DNA from: Treponema sp.
GTDB lineage: Bacteria; Spirochaetota; Spirochaetia; Treponematales; Treponemataceae
Length of the DNA stretch: 64,000 bases
Assembly (NCBI GenBank): GCA_022010055.1
Contig: CP091737.1
Span: 372,001 to 436,000 of the forward strand
Reading direction: 5' to 3'
Positions 1 through 9,341 of this stretch are shown piece by piece. Position numbers and translations under genes: made by a program. Each line of letters opens with the position of its first letter. Within the stretch, counting starts at the first letter, position 1. The notes beneath the pieces are model-generated. The model made no database searches, was not told the DNA's origin, and saw only the letters and a list, made by a program, of their open reading frames with translations.

Positions 1-146
1 AGAGGACGGTTGATGAAAGCAAAATAGCAGCGGTAAAATCAAACCGTAGGAATCAATGATATAAACTGTGTTTTTCGTCAAAATTAGCCATAGGAACAGT
101 TTACAGCATTTTTTTATTAAAAATTCATTAAAAATAAGCTTGACGG

Positions 147-367
147 TAGGGCAAACGCATTATAAATAATTTAAGTAAACTTTGCGCGAAGGAACGGTTT
201 CGTGGTCAAAAAAAACACTCTGATTGTTGAGACCGCGTGAGCGGGCAATTCTATAGTTACTTTGCAACAATCAGCGTGTAGCGCATTATTGCGCGATTTT
301 TGAACCACGAAACCGTGACTGGGAGCAAGTTTTTTTGCTGAATACATTTATAATGCGTTTGCCCTGA
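147..367. mobile_element. MITE-like hairpin element with 8-bp target duplication
   Basis: A perfect 20-bp terminal inverted repeat, AGGGCAAACGCATTATAAAT, lies at 148-167 and in reverse complement at 346-365. The octamer CTTGACGG flanks it on both sides (139-146 and 368-375), as expected of a target-site duplication. The interior is itself palindromic: the arm at 194-212 (ACGGTTTCGTGGTCAAAAA) pairs with about 296-315, and TGATTGTTG at 221-229 pairs with CAACAATCA at 265-273. No reading frame of useful length is present. The element sits immediately upstream of the pseudouridine synthase gene and probably inserted there. Bases 1-138 show nothing recognisable. Confidence 0.7.
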
Positions 368-381
368 CTTGACGGAATTAT

Positions 382-1124
382 ATGGAAGATATTTTTTTGA
401 GCCGCTTGCGCGTGTTCTGATTAATCATGGTTTTTTTGTTCGCTGCGGAGCGCGCGCAATTTTTGCGGAAAAAAATGACGTTCTTGTGAACGGCGAGCGC
501 ATTCTGGAATGCGGGTTTCCTGTTAAAATTGAAAGGGATGAAAATTTTCTGTAAACGGAAATGCTCTTAAAAAAAGCAAAAAGCATCTTTACATTATGCT
601 GAACAAGCCGGCCGGCTTTGTGTGTTCATTTGTAAGCGACAGGCATCCTGTTGTGTATGAGCTGGTTTCTTCTGTTGTTGTTTCTGAAAATCTTGGGAAA
701 CTTCATTCGGTGGGGCGGCTTGACTGCGACACTTCTGGACTTTTGCTTTACAACAAACGGAAGTTTTTCGCATAAGGCGGCGGCTCCGGATTTTAAGATT
801 GAAAAAAAATATTTTGTGCGGCTGGAAAAAACCGTTGAAGAAACCGGGCAGGCTGCGTATAAAAGAATGTTTGAGGAAGGCGTTGTTCTGCCTGCGGAGA
901 AGAAAGCCGCGGAACAGAAGGCGCTGCCCGCTGCATTGGAGTTTTTAAGCGACCGGGAATGTGTGGTCGCTGTGCGCGAGGGACGGTTTCACCAGATAAA
1001 AAGAATGTTTATGGCTGTTGAAAACCGCGTTGAATTTCTTAAGAGGATTCAGTTCGGAAACCTGAAACTTGACGAAAATCTTTTGCCGGGACAGTTCCGC
1101 TTTGTGGATGCAGAGGAATTTTAA
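382..1124 (+). CDS. RsuA/RluB-type rRNA pseudouridine synthase (frame-broken)
   Basis: An S4 RNA-binding domain (about residues 5-55, ending DVLVNGERI) is followed by the pseudouridine synthase fold with the catalytic-Asp motif GRLDCDTSGLLL and the C-terminal motif GRFHQIKRMFMAVENRV. Such enzymes isomerise one uridine in 16S or 23S rRNA. The frame is broken in T runs at 392-398 (one T short if the ATG at 382 is the start), 545-548 (one short) and 747-749 (two short); repair gives a standard-length protein of about 247 aa. The start is uncertain: TTG 369 is in frame without the first repair, and no good Shine-Dalgarno site is seen because the inserted element ends just upstream. A paralogue lies at 48226-48975. 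Genuine decay cannot be excluded, since three errors in 750 bp is the densest cluster among these genes. Confidence 0.75.
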
Positions 1125-1333
1125 GTCTGAATGCAAGAGGGATTGGAGGGGAAAGCCGCAGGCTTTTTGCGAGCGGAGCGGGCAATGAAACTCCGCAAAG
1201 CCCGACGGCAACTTGTTGCCGGCTTGCCCGTGTTTTTAAATTGCTTTCTTACATTGCGAATGTTGTAAATTTGTGATAAAGTCAGTTATCGTTTTTGTAA
1301 AATTTTTGCGGAGAACAAAAACGAGGAGGACGA

Positions 1334-1831
1334 ATGAAAGTTGCGATTTTTTTTGGGTCAAAATCAGATACAGAAAAAATGAAAAAGGCTGCTGAAGTTC
1401 TTAAGGAATTTGGCGTTGAATATAAAGCTTTTGTTATTTCGGCTCATCGGGCTGGAGAGCTTTTGCACAAAACTGTAAAGCAGTGCGAGGCTGATGGTTT
1501 TGAGGTTATTATTGCCGGCGCGGGTCTTGCTGCCGCTCTTCCTGGCGTTATTGCCGGAATTACAACTTTGCCGGTTGTTGGCGTTCCTCTTGAATGTATT
1601 TCCGCCGGTTCAAACGGTCTTGGCGGAATGGACGCGCTTCTTTCTATCGTTCAGATGCCGCCGCAGATTCCGGTCGCGACTGTTGGTATTGGCAATGCAA
1701 AAAATGCCGCTTATCTTGCGGTTCAGATTCTTTCTATAAAATATCCGGAATTAAAGGAAAAGCTTCTGGCTTTCCGCAAAAAACTTGCAGATGATGCCGC
1801 TGCCGGTGTTTCTGTCGGAGTGGAACTGTAA
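1334..1831 (+). CDS. purE: PurE, phosphoribosylaminoimidazole carboxylase
   Basis: A 165-aa single-domain protein. It opens with the nucleotide-binding GSKSD motif, followed by SAHRAGELL and the AGLAAALPGVIAG loop, then QMPPQIPVATVGIGN. It carboxylates aminoimidazole ribonucleotide (AIR) in purine synthesis. The Treponema denticola PurE has been characterised as an AIR carboxylase using CO2 directly (class II), and the departures here from the bacterial class I sequence (SAHRTP, AAHLPG) fit that type. No purK lies beside it, which is consistent. The start is fixed by GAGGAGGA six bases upstream. The stop overlaps the purF start (TAATG), so the two are translationally coupled. Confidence 0.93.
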   Translation: MKVAIFFGSKSDTEKMKKAAEVLKEFGVEYKAFVISAHRAGELLHKTVKQCEADGFEVIIAGAGLAAALPGVIAGITTLPVVGVPLECISAGSNGLGGMDALLSIVQMPPQIPVATVGIGNAKNAAYLAVQILSIKYPELKEKLLAFRKKLADDAAAGVSVGVEL

Positions 1832-3317
1832 TGTCTGAGAACGAATTTTTGTACACTGAAAAAGATGATAAATTTCACGATGAGTGTGGAGTTGTTGGTG
1901 TTTATCTGACTACGGATGCTTCTAAGACTGAAACTTCTGATGAATCTCAGATGAATGCCGCGACGATGTGCTATTATGGTTTGTATTCCTTGCAGCACCG
2001 CGGTCAGGACAGCGCGGGTATCTGTGTTTCTGACGGAAACGATGTGAAGATTCACAAGCAGATGGGACTTGTTTCTGATGTTTTTAAGGTTGAGCATCTT
2101 CGGGAATTGCAGGGAAATCTTTCTATTGGTCATGTTCGCTATGCGACTTCCGGCTCTAAGACAATTGAAAATGCGCAGCCGATGCTGAGCCAGTCAAAAC
2201 TTGGTCCGATTGCGGTCGCGCACAATGGGCAGCTTGTAAACTATGTTCAGCTCCGCGAGATGTTTGAAGAAACCGGTGCGGATTTCAGTTCTTCAAGCGA
2301 CACTGAGGTTATTGTAAAGCTTATTGCACGTGGCTATAAAAAGGGGCTTGAGCGCGCGCTTACAGATACAATTCAGATGATAAAGGGTTCTTTTGCGATT
2401 TGCGTAATGACAAAGGATTCTTTGATCGGCGCCCGCGACCCTAACGGAATCAGACCGCTTTGTCTTGGCCAGGTTAGGGGCGGATGGGTTCTTGCCAGCG
2501 AGTCCTGCGCTATTGACGCAATGAACGGCACTTTTATCCGCGATATTCATCCTGGTGAAATTGTAATAATCAACAAGGACGGAGTTCTTTCTTTGAATTC
2601 GGGGAAAAAACTTCGAAGCGTTCGTGCATTTTTGAATATGTTTATTTTGCGCGTCCGGATTCAATTATTGACGACATTCCTGTTCAGGAAGCAAGATATA
2701 AGATGGGAGCGCAGCTTGCGAAGGAATCTCCGGTTGAGGCTGATGTTGTTGTGGGTGTTCCTGATTCTGGGCTTGGCGCTGCAATTGGTTATTCAAGGGA
2801 ATCTGGAATTCCGTATGCAATGGGCGTTGTAAAGAACAAGTATATTGGGCGTACTTTTATTGCTCCGACTCAGCAGGCGCGTGAAAACATGGTTTTTGTA
2901 AAGCTGAATGCGCTTAAAAGCGACTTGAACGGAAAACGCGTGGTTGTGATTGACGATTCTATTGTGCGCGGAACGACTAGCCGCCGTCTGGTTCAGATTC
3001 TTCGCCGGGCAGGCGCAAAAGAGGTTCACTTCAGGGTAAGTTCAGCTCCTGTGAAGTTCCCATGCTATCTTGGAATTGACACTCCTACAAAGGAAGAGCT
3101 TATTTCTTCCGGCCATGACGTTGAGGAAATCCGGAAAGAAATCGGCGCAGATTCGCTTGCGTTTATTTCTGTGGATGGAATGTTCGAGGCTTTAAGGGCG
3201 TGCAATCCGGAGCAGTACGGTTTCTGCAAGGGATGTTTTACCGGTGAGTATCCGATGAGGGTTCCCGGTGAATTAATAGAAAAAAAAAGTGAATTAAGAA
3301 GCCGGCTGTCTGAATGA
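1831..3317 (+). CDS. purF: PurF, amidophosphoribosyltransferase (frame-broken)
   Basis: First committed enzyme of purine synthesis, transferring glutamine amide nitrogen to PRPP. An N-terminal Ntn-hydrolase glutaminase domain contains DECGVVGVY (the nucleophile Cys would be exposed after propeptide removal), HRGQDSAGI and GHVRYATSG. A phosphoribosyltransferase domain contains the PRPP loop VVVIDDSIVRGTTSRR. The frame shifts in the A6 run at 2605-2610; one more A restores the conserved CIFEYVYFARPDS stretch across the break, so this is one gene of about 495 aa. It is coupled to purE by a one-base overlap and followed 103 bp later by purM. Confidence 0.93.
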
Positions 3318-3420
3318 TAAAAAGGCGGCGCTTTGAGCGGAATCTTGTTGTTTCGCTCCTGGGCAAGGCTGAAAATTAGAAAATCGAAATAAAATAAACA
3401 ATTTTAGGAGACCATAAGAT

Positions 3421-4515
3421 ATGGCTAGTTACAAAGAATCTGGTGTAGATGTGGAAGAAGGCTATCGCGCTGTTGATAAGTACAAAGAGCATGCAAAAAG
3501 AACGGCGATTCCTGGACTTCTTACTGGTCTTGGAAGTTTTAACGGAATGTTTGAAATCCCGAAAGGTTTAAAGAATCCTGTGATGGTTAGCGGAACGGAC
3601 GGCGTTGGAACAAAGCTTGACATTGCGTTCCAGATGAAAAAATATGATACAGTCGGAATTGACTGCGTGGCTATGAGCGTAAATGATATTCTGTGCTCAG
3701 GCGTTCAGACTCTGTTCTTCCTTGATTACGTTGCCTGCGGAAAATTGGAGGCGGAAGTTGCGGCGGATCTTGTAAAGGGCGTTGCGGACGGATGCGTTAT
3801 GACAGGATGTGCTTTGCTTGGCGGCGAAACCGCTGAAATGCCTGGCTTTTATGATGTTGGAAAATACGATCTGGCCGGTTTCGGTGTCGGCGTTGGCGAA
3901 AAGAATGATATGATTACAGGTGAGGAAATTGCGGAAGGTGATGTGCTGATTGGTCTTTCTTCAACTGGAGTTCATTCAAACGGATTCAGCCTGGTAAGAA
4001 AACTTGTGCAAAATCTGGACGATCCGTTCCTTATGGATGGAAAAGAAACTGGAAAGACAATAGGTGAAGTTTTGCTTACACCGACACGCATTTACGTAAA
4101 GCCGGTCATGGAAGTTCTTGCAAAATACAAAAAATCTGTTCACGGAATGGTTCACGTTACGGGCGGCGGATTCTACGAAAATATTCCAAGAATGTATCCA
4201 AAGGCAAAGGATGGAAAAAAGCAGCTGATTTCTGTAATCAAACGTTCAAGCTGGGATATTCCACCGGTGTTTGGAGAACTTATTCGCCGCGGCGCGGACT
4301 TGAATACGATTTACAACACATTCAATATGGGAATCGGATTCGTTCTTGCGGTAAAGGCAAAGGATGCGGATGAAATAATCGGAATGTTCAACGCAAACGC
4401 TCCTAAATACCACCGCGATGACTGCCCGGACATGAAAGCCTACAAAATCGGCCGCGTCACCTACGCAGAAGGCAAAGCCGAAACCCAAAAAGAAAAACTC
4501 CTTTTCGAGGATTAG
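3421..4515 (+). CDS. purM: PurM, AIR synthetase
   Basis: Phosphoribosylformylglycinamidine cyclo-ligase, 364 aa, full length and intact. It uses ATP to close the imidazole ring, giving AIR, the substrate of PurE upstream. Landmarks are MVSGTDGVGTKLDIA, the GIDCVAMSVNDIL segment, GGETAEMPGFY, GLSSTGVHSNGFSLVRK and the C-terminal VHVTGGGFYENIPR. Start ATG is preceded by TAGGAG. A 104-bp gap separates it from purF without an obvious terminator, so purEFM is probably one transcript. Confidence 0.96.
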   Translation: MASYKESGVDVEEGYRAVDKYKEHAKRTAIPGLLTGLGSFNGMFEIPKGLKNPVMVSGTDGVGTKLDIAFQMKKYDTVGIDCVAMSVNDILCSGVQTLFFLDYVACGKLEAEVAADLVKGVADGCVMTGCALLGGETAEMPGFYDVGKYDLAGFGVGVGEKNDMITGEEIAEGDVLIGLSSTGVHSNGFSLVRKLVQNLDDPFLMDGKETGKTIGEVLLTPTRIYVKPVMEVLAKYKKSVHGMVHVTGGGFYENIPRMYPKAKDGKKQLISVIKRSSWDIPPVFGELIRRGADLNTIYNTFNMGIGFVLAVKAKDADEIIGMFNANAPKYHRDDCPDMKAYKIGRVTYAEGKAETQKEKLLFED

Positions 4516-4518
4516 TGA

Positions 4519-4812
4519 GCAAAAACCGAGCAGTGGCGCAGGTTTTTGCGAACGTGTAAATAGGAAAAACCGCGGAAGCGGTTTTGACTTGCCAAGAGAA
4601 AAACCGAGCAGTGGCGCAGGTTTTTGCGAACGTGTAAATAGGAAAAACCGCGGAAGCGGTTTTGACTTGCCAAGAGAAAAACCGAGCAGTGGCGCAGGTT
4701 TTTGCGAACGTGTAAATAGGAAAAACCGCGGAAGCGGTTTTGACTTGCCAAGAGAAAAACCGAGCAGTGGCGCAGGAAATCGCGAACGTGTAAATAGAAC
4801 AAACCGAGCACT
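4519..4812. repeat. 78-bp tandem repeat, about 3.7 units
   Basis: Units begin (AAAAACCGAG) at 4521, 4599, 4677 and 4755, an exact 78-bp period; the last unit diverges after the first half. The first three units are nearly identical. Each of the three complete units contains a hairpin AAAACCGC-GGAA-GCGGTTTT (4566-4585, 4644-4663, 4722-4741). Because 78 is a multiple of three, long open frames appear on both strands; they encode repetitive peptides without a start signal and are not genes. The array starts four bases after the purM stop. Confidence 0.9.
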
Positions 4813-4839
4813 TGCCTGCGCCAAACTTATAATATTCTA

Positions 4840-4877
4840 AAAAAAATCCTGCCGATTTCAAGGCAGGAATTTTTTTT
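4840..4877 (+). terminator. Rho-independent terminator of the pur operon
   Basis: The inverted repeat AAAAATCCTGCC ... GGCAGGAATTTTT is followed by a T run. It follows the tandem repeat, so the repeat is probably part of the purEFM 3' untranslated RNA. Confidence 0.8.
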
Positions 4878-4911
4878 ATGTAAAAAATCAAAAACCCTTA
4901 AAAATTATAAT

Positions 4912-5115
4912 AGGTTGAATATCGAGTTTTTTTGCAAAAAGAATAAAAGCGCAGGCAGATTTGCAATTTGTGAAGATTTTTGGCGATTGAATTAATTAAA
5001 GTGCGGAGCACCCGAATTAATACAAGCGTAGCGCGAGCCAAATCCATCTGAGCAAATTGGAAATATGCCGAAAGCGTTCTTTCGTAATTTGTAAAAAAAA
5101 CTCGAAATTAAGCCT
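4912..5115. repeat. TCGAG-end intergenic element, copy A
   Basis: Terminal inverted repeats AGGTTGAATATCGAGTTTTT (left) and the reverse complement of AGGCTTAATTTCGAGTTTTT (right) bound about 200 bp of non-coding DNA. The whole segment is present in inverted orientation with roughly 90-95 percent identity at 27582-27783. The flanks ATTATAAT and AATATAAT are near-identical octamers. It ends 34 bp before the 5150 gene. Confidence 0.8.
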
Positions 5116-5149
5116 AATATAATTTTCTGTTCTTTTTTTTGGAGGAAAT

Positions 5150-5356
5150 ATGGGTTTATTAAAAGACTTGCTTTTCGGTTCAACAGATTCTTCTGATTAT
5201 TCAAAAAAGAAACCGGCAAAAACAAAAAAATCTGATTTTGAAAAAGATTACAACAATTATTATCAGTCTGTTTATGATGACGCAATGGAAGGCGATGAGG
5301 CTGCCCAGGAAGAAATGCGCGACGAGTTCGGCGATGACTGGGAAGGGGAGTATTAA
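5150..5356 (+). CDS. Small acidic protein of unknown function
   Basis: A 68-aa protein with a strong Shine-Dalgarno site (GGAGGAAAT) just before ATG. It has three zones: a short amphipathic start (MGLLKDLLFG), a lysine-rich middle (KKKPAKTKK) and a strongly acidic C-terminal third (DDAMEGDEAAQEEMRDEFGDD). No signal peptide, membrane segment or cysteine is present. I do not recognise the family. The ribosome-binding site and coding-like codon use support a real gene. The following 5357-5536 is AT-rich and should carry the pulA promoter, but no confident -35/-10 pair is visible. Confidence 0.7.
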   Translation: MGLLKDLLFGSTDSSDYSKKKPAKTKKSDFEKDYNNYYQSVYDDAMEGDEAAQEEMRDEFGDDWEGEY

Positions 5357-5536
5357 GGTTTTTTTGTGCGCAATATATGATGTCCTTTTATTTTTGTTTT
5401 GGCTCAAATTCTATTACATTTTAGTTCACTTTTAAAAAATATGTGTTATCATAAATTGATTATAAAATGTGTTATTATCGTTGGAGATTTTTTTGTCATT
5501 ATCTAGCTTGTTCAAATAATCCACTTTGGAGGAAAA

Positions 5537-8356
5537 ATGAAAAAGAATGTTTTAAAATGGCTTTTGCCGTTATTTTGTGTTGTTGCAGTCAGCATTTTTG
5601 GCTGCAAAACTGACTCAGATGACAATGGAGGAGGGGGGGGGAAGGAAACTGTAGAATTAAAAATTTGTGTCTTGGGAATTCCTTCTACAAATAGAAAACC
5701 TGGAGTCTGGGCTTGGGCAAAGGCTAGTCCTGATAAAAACTATACTTCAGCTGGTTGGCCAGGCGACCTTGCAATGGAAAATGGCAAAGAAGGCGGTTAT
5801 GACTGCTATACCTATACTTTAAAGGTTGACCCTAATTATGATTTAGGAATCTTGTTCAACAATATAGCGGGCGCTGATGGACTGCCAAAAACAGGTGATA
5901 TTGTAATTCCTAAAGCAAAGTTCCAAACTGCAACTAGTTTTTACTTTAACTGGAACAGCATGACATATTACGAAAAAATCGAAGACTGTGTAGGAGTTTT
6001 TAGCGCTTCTATAACTTTTATTGATAAATCTGCAAAAACAGCAAAACTTAAGCTTGTAACAAGCCTTATAAAATCTATTGCAAAAACTGATATTACAGTA
6101 GAAGATTCTAACGGCAATGTGCTTCCGTTAAAAATTTCAGATGAAAGTATAAGCATTTCTAATGATTCTGCCGAATTTGAAATTACAGACGATTCTTCTT
6201 CTGGGGCAAGCGTTCTAAACTTCCCGTATAAAGTAATTTACAAAACAAAAGAACTCCCTGCTGGAATCGATATGAAACTTATCGATGAACTTTATGGCAA
6301 TACTGCAAATTCTGTTGAAGGTTTAGGTCTTACTCTTTCTGGAACAACTGCAACATTTAAAACCTGGGCACCTACTGCAAAAAGCGTAAATGTATTGCTT
6401 TATGCAGATTCTGCCGACGCTTATGATTCAAGCAAAACAAATGGCTTTGACGCACCAGGAGCTACAACTACTGAGTGGGGAACAGCTCCAACTGGTGATG
6501 CTGTTGTTGCAATGGCTATGGATTCAGCTACAGGCGTATGGAGTGCAGAAAATGTAGATGTATCTAGCTATAACTACTATAAATATCAAATTACTGTAGA
6601 AGATAAAACTTATTATGTTTCTGATATTTGGCATACTGTTGCAGGACCTGATTCTGTTGCAAGTCAAATAGTTTCTATTGATGACGTTTCTACAAAGCCG
6701 ACTGGCTGGGAATCAGTTTATACAAATCCATTTACCAGCACATCTTACAATGATGCTGTGATTTATGAGATGCACATTCGCGACTGGAGCCGTGCATATT
6801 CAAAAGATTCTACAGGAAAGTTCAAAGATATTACAAATGCGCTTGGATCAAATGGAAGTGGAGAATTTGCAAAGCATCTTAAAGATTTGGGAATTACCCA
6901 CGTTCAGATTCTTCCAATGTTCGATTATGCTCAGATTAATAGCGATAAGAATTACAACTGGGGATACAATCCATATCACTACAATGTTCCAGAAGGACGC
7001 TATGTGACAGAAGGTTATAAAGACGGAGATCAAGCCGTGCTAGAAGCCCGCGAAATGATAAAAGCGTTCCACGATGCTGGTATTGCTGTTATTATGGACG
7101 TTGTATACAACCACACAAATGGAACTTTGTCAGGCTCTCTTTACGATTCAACAGTTCCAGGATATTTCTATCGTCAAAAAGCAGATGGCTCTTATTCTAA
7201 TAGTTCTGGTTGTGGAAACGAAACTGCAAGCGAGCGTGCAATGGTTCAAAAGTATATGATTGACTCTCTGAAACACTGGGTAAAAGACTACCATATTAAC
7301 GGTTTCCGTTTTGACCTTATGGGTATTCATGACAAAGATACTATGAAGGCAATCTATGATGAACTTTATAAAATTGATAATAGTATTTTAGTTTATGGTG
7401 AGCCATGGACAGGTGATGGTTCTAAAGAAGATAGCCATGCGATATGCGCGGGGACTGGTACTAGTGGTAATGGGTACGGAGCATTTGACGACGACTTTAG
7501 AGATGCATTAAAAGGTGCTGAATTTGGTGGATTTAATCGTGGTCAAATTCAGGGAAATTATGCAGATGCAAATCTTATACTTGGCTTAAGCGGTAAAACT
7601 ATTGCTAAAAATAAGCGCAATGATACTGGAAAAACAGGTCTTGCACTCCATTATGTTGAATGTCACGACAACTATACTTTGTTTGACAAGCTTGTATATT
7701 CGACGGATTCTACTATATCTGGAGATGGCGACTGGGCTGTAAAATTTGAAAATCTTTATAATTCTGTTATGAAAGATGAATCTAAAGTTAATCTTATCAA
7801 AAAAGAAAATAAACTTGCGGCGGCTTATGTTTTCCTTAGTCAAGGAACTCCATTCATCAATGGTGGTCAGGAATTTATGAGAACAAAGAAAGGTAGTCCG
7901 GACAGTTATTCTGCGGATAAAAAAGGTGGAATTACTTGGACTAACACTGCTGGAGAATACAATATTGATGATGTAAACACAATTAACCTTTCATTAAAAG
8001 AAAAGTACATCGATGTTTACAACACTTACAAAGGTTTGATTCATTTGCGAAAAGATTATGATGCTTTTAGAAAACCATCTAGTGCAACAGCAAAAACATT
8101 AAAAAGCGGCGTAACTCTTTACGAAGTAAACGGTTCTAACGGAAACTTTGCAGTTGTATTCAATGCAACTGATAAAGATGAAAGTTTTGACAAAATCGAA
8201 GGAAATCTTGTAACTGTTGATACAAAATTAAGTCTTGCAGGTTCTTATTTTGGTCTTATTCTTGATGATGTAGATGTAGATGTAGAACCTTATGTAGTTT
8301 CTTCTCAGAAAGCACAATTTTCTTCTGTTCCTGCAAAATCTTTTTATAATTATTAA
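5537..8356 (+). CDS. pulA: Type I pullulanase, GH13 lipoprotein
   Basis: A 939-aa surface or periplasmic lipoprotein that cleaves alpha-1,6 links of pullulan and limit dextrin. Order: signal peptide with lipobox SIFGCK (Cys 23); Gly-rich linker; a starch-binding-like module (VWAWAKASPDKNYTSAGWPG); a CBM48/N-terminal pullulanase region (TATFKTWAPTAKSVNVLLY); and the GH13 barrel with the type I signature YNWGYNPYHYNVPEG, then DVVYNHT, GFRFDLMG (nucleophile Asp), VYGEPWTG (acid/base Glu) and VECHDN (third Asp). The C-terminal beta domain ends in SFYNY. Start has GGAGGAAAA. A G9 run at 5633-5641 lies inside the linker and could make expression slip-prone. The amylase at 15256 carries a related starch-binding module, so the two probably act together on starch. 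Confidence 0.95.
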   Translation: MKKNVLKWLLPLFCVVAVSIFGCKTDSDDNGGGGGKETVELKICVLGIPSTNRKPGVWAWAKASPDKNYTSAGWPGDLAMENGKEGGYDCYTYTLKVDPNYDLGILFNNIAGADGLPKTGDIVIPKAKFQTATSFYFNWNSMTYYEKIEDCVGVFSASITFIDKSAKTAKLKLVTSLIKSIAKTDITVEDSNGNVLPLKISDESISISNDSAEFEITDDSSSGASVLNFPYKVIYKTKELPAGIDMKLIDELYGNTANSVEGLGLTLSGTTATFKTWAPTAKSVNVLLYADSADAYDSSKTNGFDAPGATTTEWGTAPTGDAVVAMAMDSATGVWSAENVDVSSYNYYKYQITVEDKTYYVSDIWHTVAGPDSVASQIVSIDDVSTKPTGWESVYTNPFTSTSYNDAVIYEMHIRDWSRAYSKDSTGKFKDITNALGSNGSGEFAKHLKDLGITHVQILPMFDYAQINSDKNYNWGYNPYHYNVPEGRYVTEGYKDGDQAVLEAREMIKAFHDAGIAVIMDVVYNHTNGTLSGSLYDSTVPGYFYRQKADGSYSNSSGCGNETASERAMVQKYMIDSLKHWVKDYHINGFRFDLMGIHDKDTMKAIYDELYKIDNSILVYGEPWTGDGSKEDSHAICAGTGTSGNGYGAFDDDFRDALKGAEFGGFNRGQIQGNYADANLILGLSGKTIAKNKRNDTGKTGLALHYVECHDNYTLFDKLVYSTDSTISGDGDWAVKFENLYNSVMKDESKVNLIKKENKLAAAYVFLSQGTPFINGGQEFMRTKKGSPDSYSADKKGGITWTNTAGEYNIDDVNTINLSLKEKYIDVYNTYKGLIHLRKDYDAFRKPSSATAKTLKSGVTLYEVNGSNGNFAVVFNATDKDESFDKIEGNLVTVDTKLSLAGSYFGLILDDVDVDVEPYVVSSQKAQFSSVPAKSFYNY

Positions 8357-8394
8357 AAAAATAATTTCTAAAAAAAACAAAAATTAATTTTTGT

Positions 8395-8442
8395 AAAAAG
8401 GCTGAATGTTGAGTTTGAATCTCTTCGTTCAGCCTTTTTTTT
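8395..8442 (+). terminator. Rho-independent terminator after pulA
   Basis: AAAAAGGCTGAA pairs with TTCAGCCTTTTTT, which runs into a T tract. It lies about 40 bp beyond the pulA stop. Confidence 0.85.
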
Positions 8443-8547
8443 GTGAATTTCTTTTCATGCTGATTCCCAGTCCTTTTATTTTAGTTTTCTTGTAACATTC
8501 CAAAATTCCATGTAAACTGAAGTTGAAAATTTTCACGAGGATTTTTT

Positions 8548-9174
8548 ATGAAAAAGATTGCGGTTTTGGTTTCTGGCGGTGGGACGAATCTTCAGGCGTT
8601 GATTGATTTTGAAAAAGAAAATTCGGATTGTCCTTACAGTATTGCGGTTGTAATCAGCGACCATAAAGATGCGTTTGCCTTGGAACGGGCCGCAAAGGCT
8701 GGAATTCCTGCTAGAATCACAAGTCCGTATGCTGTTATGGGCGCGGAAAACGCCAAAAAGGCCACAAGAGAAGAAAAGCGCATTGCCGTAAGCGACAAAG
8801 TTCTTGAAATCTGCAATGAGTTCTGCGTTGAAGGAATTGTTCAGGCCGGCTGGCTTACAGTTCTTTCTGGAAAAATTATTGAAAAATATTCAAATAAGAT
8901 AATAAATCTGCATCCTGCGCTTTTACCGAAATTTGGCGGAGTTGGAATGTGGGGGCATTATGTTCACGAGGCGGTTATTGCTGCCTGCGAAAAGGAAAGC
9001 GGATGCACGATTCATCTTGTGAACGGCGAATGTGACGGAGGAAAAATCCTTATACAAAAAAAAGTTCCGGTTATGCCTGGCGATACTCCAGATTCTCTTT
9101 ACGCGCGCATTGCCCCGGAAGAGCACAAGGCGATTGTTGAAGGTGCGTGCCTTCTTGTTGAAAAATATATTTAG
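8548..9174 (+). CDS. purN: PurN, GAR formyltransferase
   Basis: Phosphoribosylglycinamide formyltransferase, 208 aa, transferring a formyl group from 10-formyl-THF to GAR in purine synthesis. It begins MKKIAVLVSGGGTNLQALID (phosphate-binding loop), has the conserved NLHPALLPKFGG with the catalytic Asn-His pair, and ends with the DGGKILIQKKVPVMPGDT segment. GAGG precedes ATG. It stands apart from purEFM, separated by pulA, and has its own upstream space. The 10-formyl-THF it needs can come from Fhs at 61643. The interval 9175-9341 shows no gene or clear signal. Confidence 0.95.
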   Translation: MKKIAVLVSGGGTNLQALIDFEKENSDCPYSIAVVISDHKDAFALERAAKAGIPARITSPYAVMGAENAKKATREEKRIAVSDKVLEICNEFCVEGIVQAGWLTVLSGKIIEKYSNKIINLHPALLPKFGGVGMWGHYVHEAVIAACEKESGCTIHLVNGECDGGKILIQKKVPVMPGDTPDSLYARIAPEEHKAIVEGACLLVEKYI

Positions 9175-9341
9175 CCGGGCATTGTGCGTTTCTCTATCGG
9201 GCAAAAGCCAGTTGGGCTGGCGATTAAAGCCCGCACGGTGTGTAAGGCTCAACGAAGTGCGATTGTAGGTCTGCCATCCTTCTTTACTTAATTTTTCGCC
9301 CTTTTCTATTTTTGATTAAAGTTTTACAATAATTAATGTTT

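Noticed and set aside
1125..1333. Purine riboswitch before purE
   Set aside because: Only a short hairpin (CGGCAAC/TTGCCG near 1203) is visible; loop-loop and junction consensus are absent.
2605..2610. Programmed ribosomal frameshifting in purF and similar genes
   Set aside because: The breaks occur in many unrelated housekeeping genes, at short A/T runs without stimulatory structures, and in both directions; sequencing error is simpler.
4519..4812. CRISPR array
   Set aside because: Units are contiguous with no unique spacers, the period is one 78-bp block, and no cas gene is present.
4246..4891. Long open frames on both strands across the 78-bp repeats
   Set aside because: They arise because the period is a multiple of three, encode the same 26-residue motif repeatedly, and the minus-strand frames run back into purM antisense without ribosome sites.
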